DNA from: Bacterioplanes sp.
GTDB lineage: Bacteria; Pseudomonadota; Gammaproteobacteria; Pseudomonadales; Oceanobacteraceae
DNA: 64,000 bases
Reading direction: 5' to 3'
Assembly (NCBI GenBank): GCA_014859445.1
Contig: JACUUC010000004.1
Span: 1-64,000, forward strand
Shown: positions 62,600 to 64,000 of the stretch, piece by piece
Layout: every line of letters starts with the position of its first letter
Numbering within the stretch: position 1 is the stretch's first letter
Program-made: the position numbers and the translations under genes
Notes under the pieces: generated by a model
Database searches by the model: none
Told to the model about the DNA's origin: nothing
Seen by the model: only the letters and a program-made list of their open reading frames with translations

Positions 62600-63327
62600 T
62601 GGCGCTCCCGACTCTCGTCTGAGGGTAACTTGGTCAACCGTAGAAACTCATCTAATTCCGCCAATCGTTGTGGTGTGCCGACATCCACCCAACGATCAGA
62701 CAAACGATACCCGCATAATTGCTGCGATGACATCGCCTGCCGAAGCACAGGAGCAAGAGGGCGAACCCCTTCGGCCAAACCCGCGAACAATGCCGGAGAC
62801 AAGACACTCAACCCCGAGAACGTCAGACAATGCTCAGCACCGGTTCTCGGCAAAGCCAACAATCCATCTTCTTGCAAAACGAAATCGCCGCGAGGATGGT
62901 GACATGGATTCTCGACCATCCACAAACAACCCAGTTGCTGAGGGGGTAGTGACGTGGTCGCCAAGGCGTCATAATCACCATCGACCCACACATCGCCATT
63001 GATCAGCGCAAACGGCTGAGCACCCAATAATGGCAAGGCTTGAATAATCCCTCCTGCCGTTTCCAGCGGAGTAGATTCCGCCGAATAATGAATACGCATC
63101 CCCCAACGCTCGCCATCACCCAATTGCTCAGGCAATAAATGCCCTAAGTAGGCATGATTGATCACCACATCGCAAAAACCCGCTAACGCCAATTTTTCTA
63201 GGTGATGCTCAATTAATGGCTTACCCGCCAATGGCAGTAATGGCTTAGGGCAATGATCCGTTAATGGCGCCATGCGCGTGCCTCGCCCAGCGGCTAAGAT
63301 CATCGCGGTCGTGATACGATTCTTCAT
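62596..63327 (-). CDS. murU: N-acetylmuramate alpha-1-phosphate uridylyltransferase MurU
   Basis: MurU activates MurNAc-1-phosphate to UDP-MurNAc in the Pseudomonas peptidoglycan recycling route. The 243-residue nucleotidyltransferase has LAAGRGTRMAPLT and the PKPLLPLAGKPLIEHHLE motif, with ALINGDVWVDGD. It overlaps its kinase partner amgK by ATGA and djlA by GTGA. Confidence 0.94.
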   Translation of the reverse strand: MKNRITTAMILAAGRGTRMAPLTDHCPKPLLPLAGKPLIEHHLEKLALAGFCDVVINHAYLGHLLPEQLGDGERWGMRIHYSAESTPLETAGGIIQALPLLGAQPFALINGDVWVDGDYDALATTSLPPQQLGCLWMVENPCHHPRGDFVLQEDGLLALPRTGAEHCLTFSGLSVLSPALFAGLAEGVRPLAPVLRQAMSSQQLCGYRLSDRWVDVGTPQRLAELDEFLRLTKLPSDESRERQ

Positions 63328-64000
63328 TGTGTGACGGCGTGCTCCGCCATCATGGCATCAACACGTGGCAGAACTTGGGTGGTCAACCACGCATGCAATT
63401 TGGCGAACTCTTCGTAATGGGCACTGATATCGGCAATGTAGCGACAGGTGTTGGGAATACTGGCTAAATAACCGTCCTTACCATCACGCAGCGATAAGCG
63501 GGCAAAAATACCGGCGGCTTTCAAATGACGTTGCATTCCCATCCAATCAAAGTCTTGCTGAAACCTGTCCCAGTCAGCCAAATAAATGCCCGCTGTTCGC
63601 GCTTTTTGCCAATAGTAGACAGCCAATTCCTTAACCTCGGCATCGGGCCAACGCACATAACAATCGCGCAATAACGAAACGACATCATAGGTGGCAGGGC
63701 CCAGCACGGCATCCTGAAAATCAATAATGCCCAACTGCTGATCCGCTAACACCATCAAATTACGTGAGTGATAATCACGATGCACCACCACTTGAGCTTG
63801 CGACAGCGCATTCGCGGTTAACGCATCAAATGCCTCTTGCAGGAGCACCTGTTCTTCATCGGACAAGGTCATACCCAGCTGCTGCACACACAGCCAATCA
63901 CGGAACAAGGCCATTTCTTGTTGCAACAAGCCGGCATCGTATTGGGGCAAAGCCATACCGGACAATTGCTGTATCGGTAGTAATTGCTCTATGGCGCGTT
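63324..64000 (-). CDS. amgK: N-acetylmuramate/N-acetylglucosamine kinase AmgK (partial, continues beyond window)
   Basis: AmgK phosphorylates MurNAc at the anomeric position for peptidoglycan recycling. Visible motifs are the kinase catalytic loop VVHRDYHSRNLMVL and the metal motif GIIDFQDAVLGPATYDVVSLL, both of the aminoglycoside phosphotransferase family. The frame stays open to 64000, so the N-terminus lies outside; no start should be assigned at 63965. It is coupled to murU. Confidence 0.93.
   Translation of the reverse strand, partial: RAIEQLLPIQQLSGMALPQYDAGLLQQEMALFRDWLCVQQLGMTLSDEEQVLLQEAFDALTANALSQAQVVVHRDYHSRNLMVLADQQLGIIDFQDAVLGPATYDVVSLLRDCYVRWPDAEVKELAVYYWQKARTAGIYLADWDRFQQDFDWMGMQRHLKAAGIFARLSLRDGKDGYLASIPNTCRYIADISAHYEEFAKLHAWLTTQVLPRVDAMMAEHAVTQ

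Overview
This window is chromosomal DNA from a free-living gammaproteobacterium, probably marine or aquatic and of the Pseudomonadales/Oceanospirillales type. I infer this from gene content and order: minCDE, ntrBC, nrdR-ribD-ribE-ribBX-ribH-nusB-thiL, motA-motB facing an HDOD gene followed by rhdA and psd, a FimX-like gene next to serB, and amgK-murU. No rRNA, tRNA, CRISPR array, insertion sequence or prophage was seen. About 60 protein genes are tightly packed, many overlapping by 4 bases.

Layout. 0-2.5 kb: small membrane proteins and an ECF sigma factor with its NrsF-type membrane anti-sigma factor. 2.6-5.7 kb: a HopJ-domain gene leading into minCDE, then a PqiA-like gene and a parvulin. 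5.7-10 kb: SirB2, a DUF4124 protein and ntrBC. The ntrBC leader carries an NtrC dyad and a sigma54 promoter. 10-33 kb: a large photobiology and membrane-lipid region. 33.5-37 kb: a LysR regulator, glyA and a COG3687 metal-dependent hydrolase. 37-43 kb: riboflavin genes, nusB and thiL. 43-48 kb: a MalT-like LuxR regulator and the flagellar stator. 48-61 kb: HDOD protein, rhodanese, psd, the EF-P set (efp, epmA, epmB), a type IV pilus c-di-GMP pair, serB and a cyclase-like protein. 61-64 kb: djlA, murU and amgK (cut by the window end).

The notable region is 10.7-33.4 kb. It encodes four photolyase/cryptochrome proteins of four different subfamilies: an Fe-S bacterial type with all four cluster cysteines, a DASH type, a divergent type with a basic tail, and a class I PhrB. 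It also holds a DUF2256 zinc-ribbon-like protein coupled to the first, several flavoproteins, an acyl-CoA dehydrogenase, and a MerR regulator with a B12-fold-like C-terminus that lacks the cobalamin histidine motif. From 21.1 kb a chain of eleven to twelve genes (DUF523/DUF1722, merR, phrB, desaturase, NTF2-like, SDR, FAD oxidoreductase, DUF1365, Cfa-like methyltransferase, DUF2878, a periplasmic protein, a TonB receptor) runs nearly without gaps. The gene order recalls clusters that modify unsaturated membrane lipids under photo-oxidative stress. The three intergenic regions that head these units share TGTACA/TATACA boxes, two of them with the same 5-base spacing. I infer one light-responsive regulon joining DNA repair to membrane lipid remodelling; the photosensor is not in the window.
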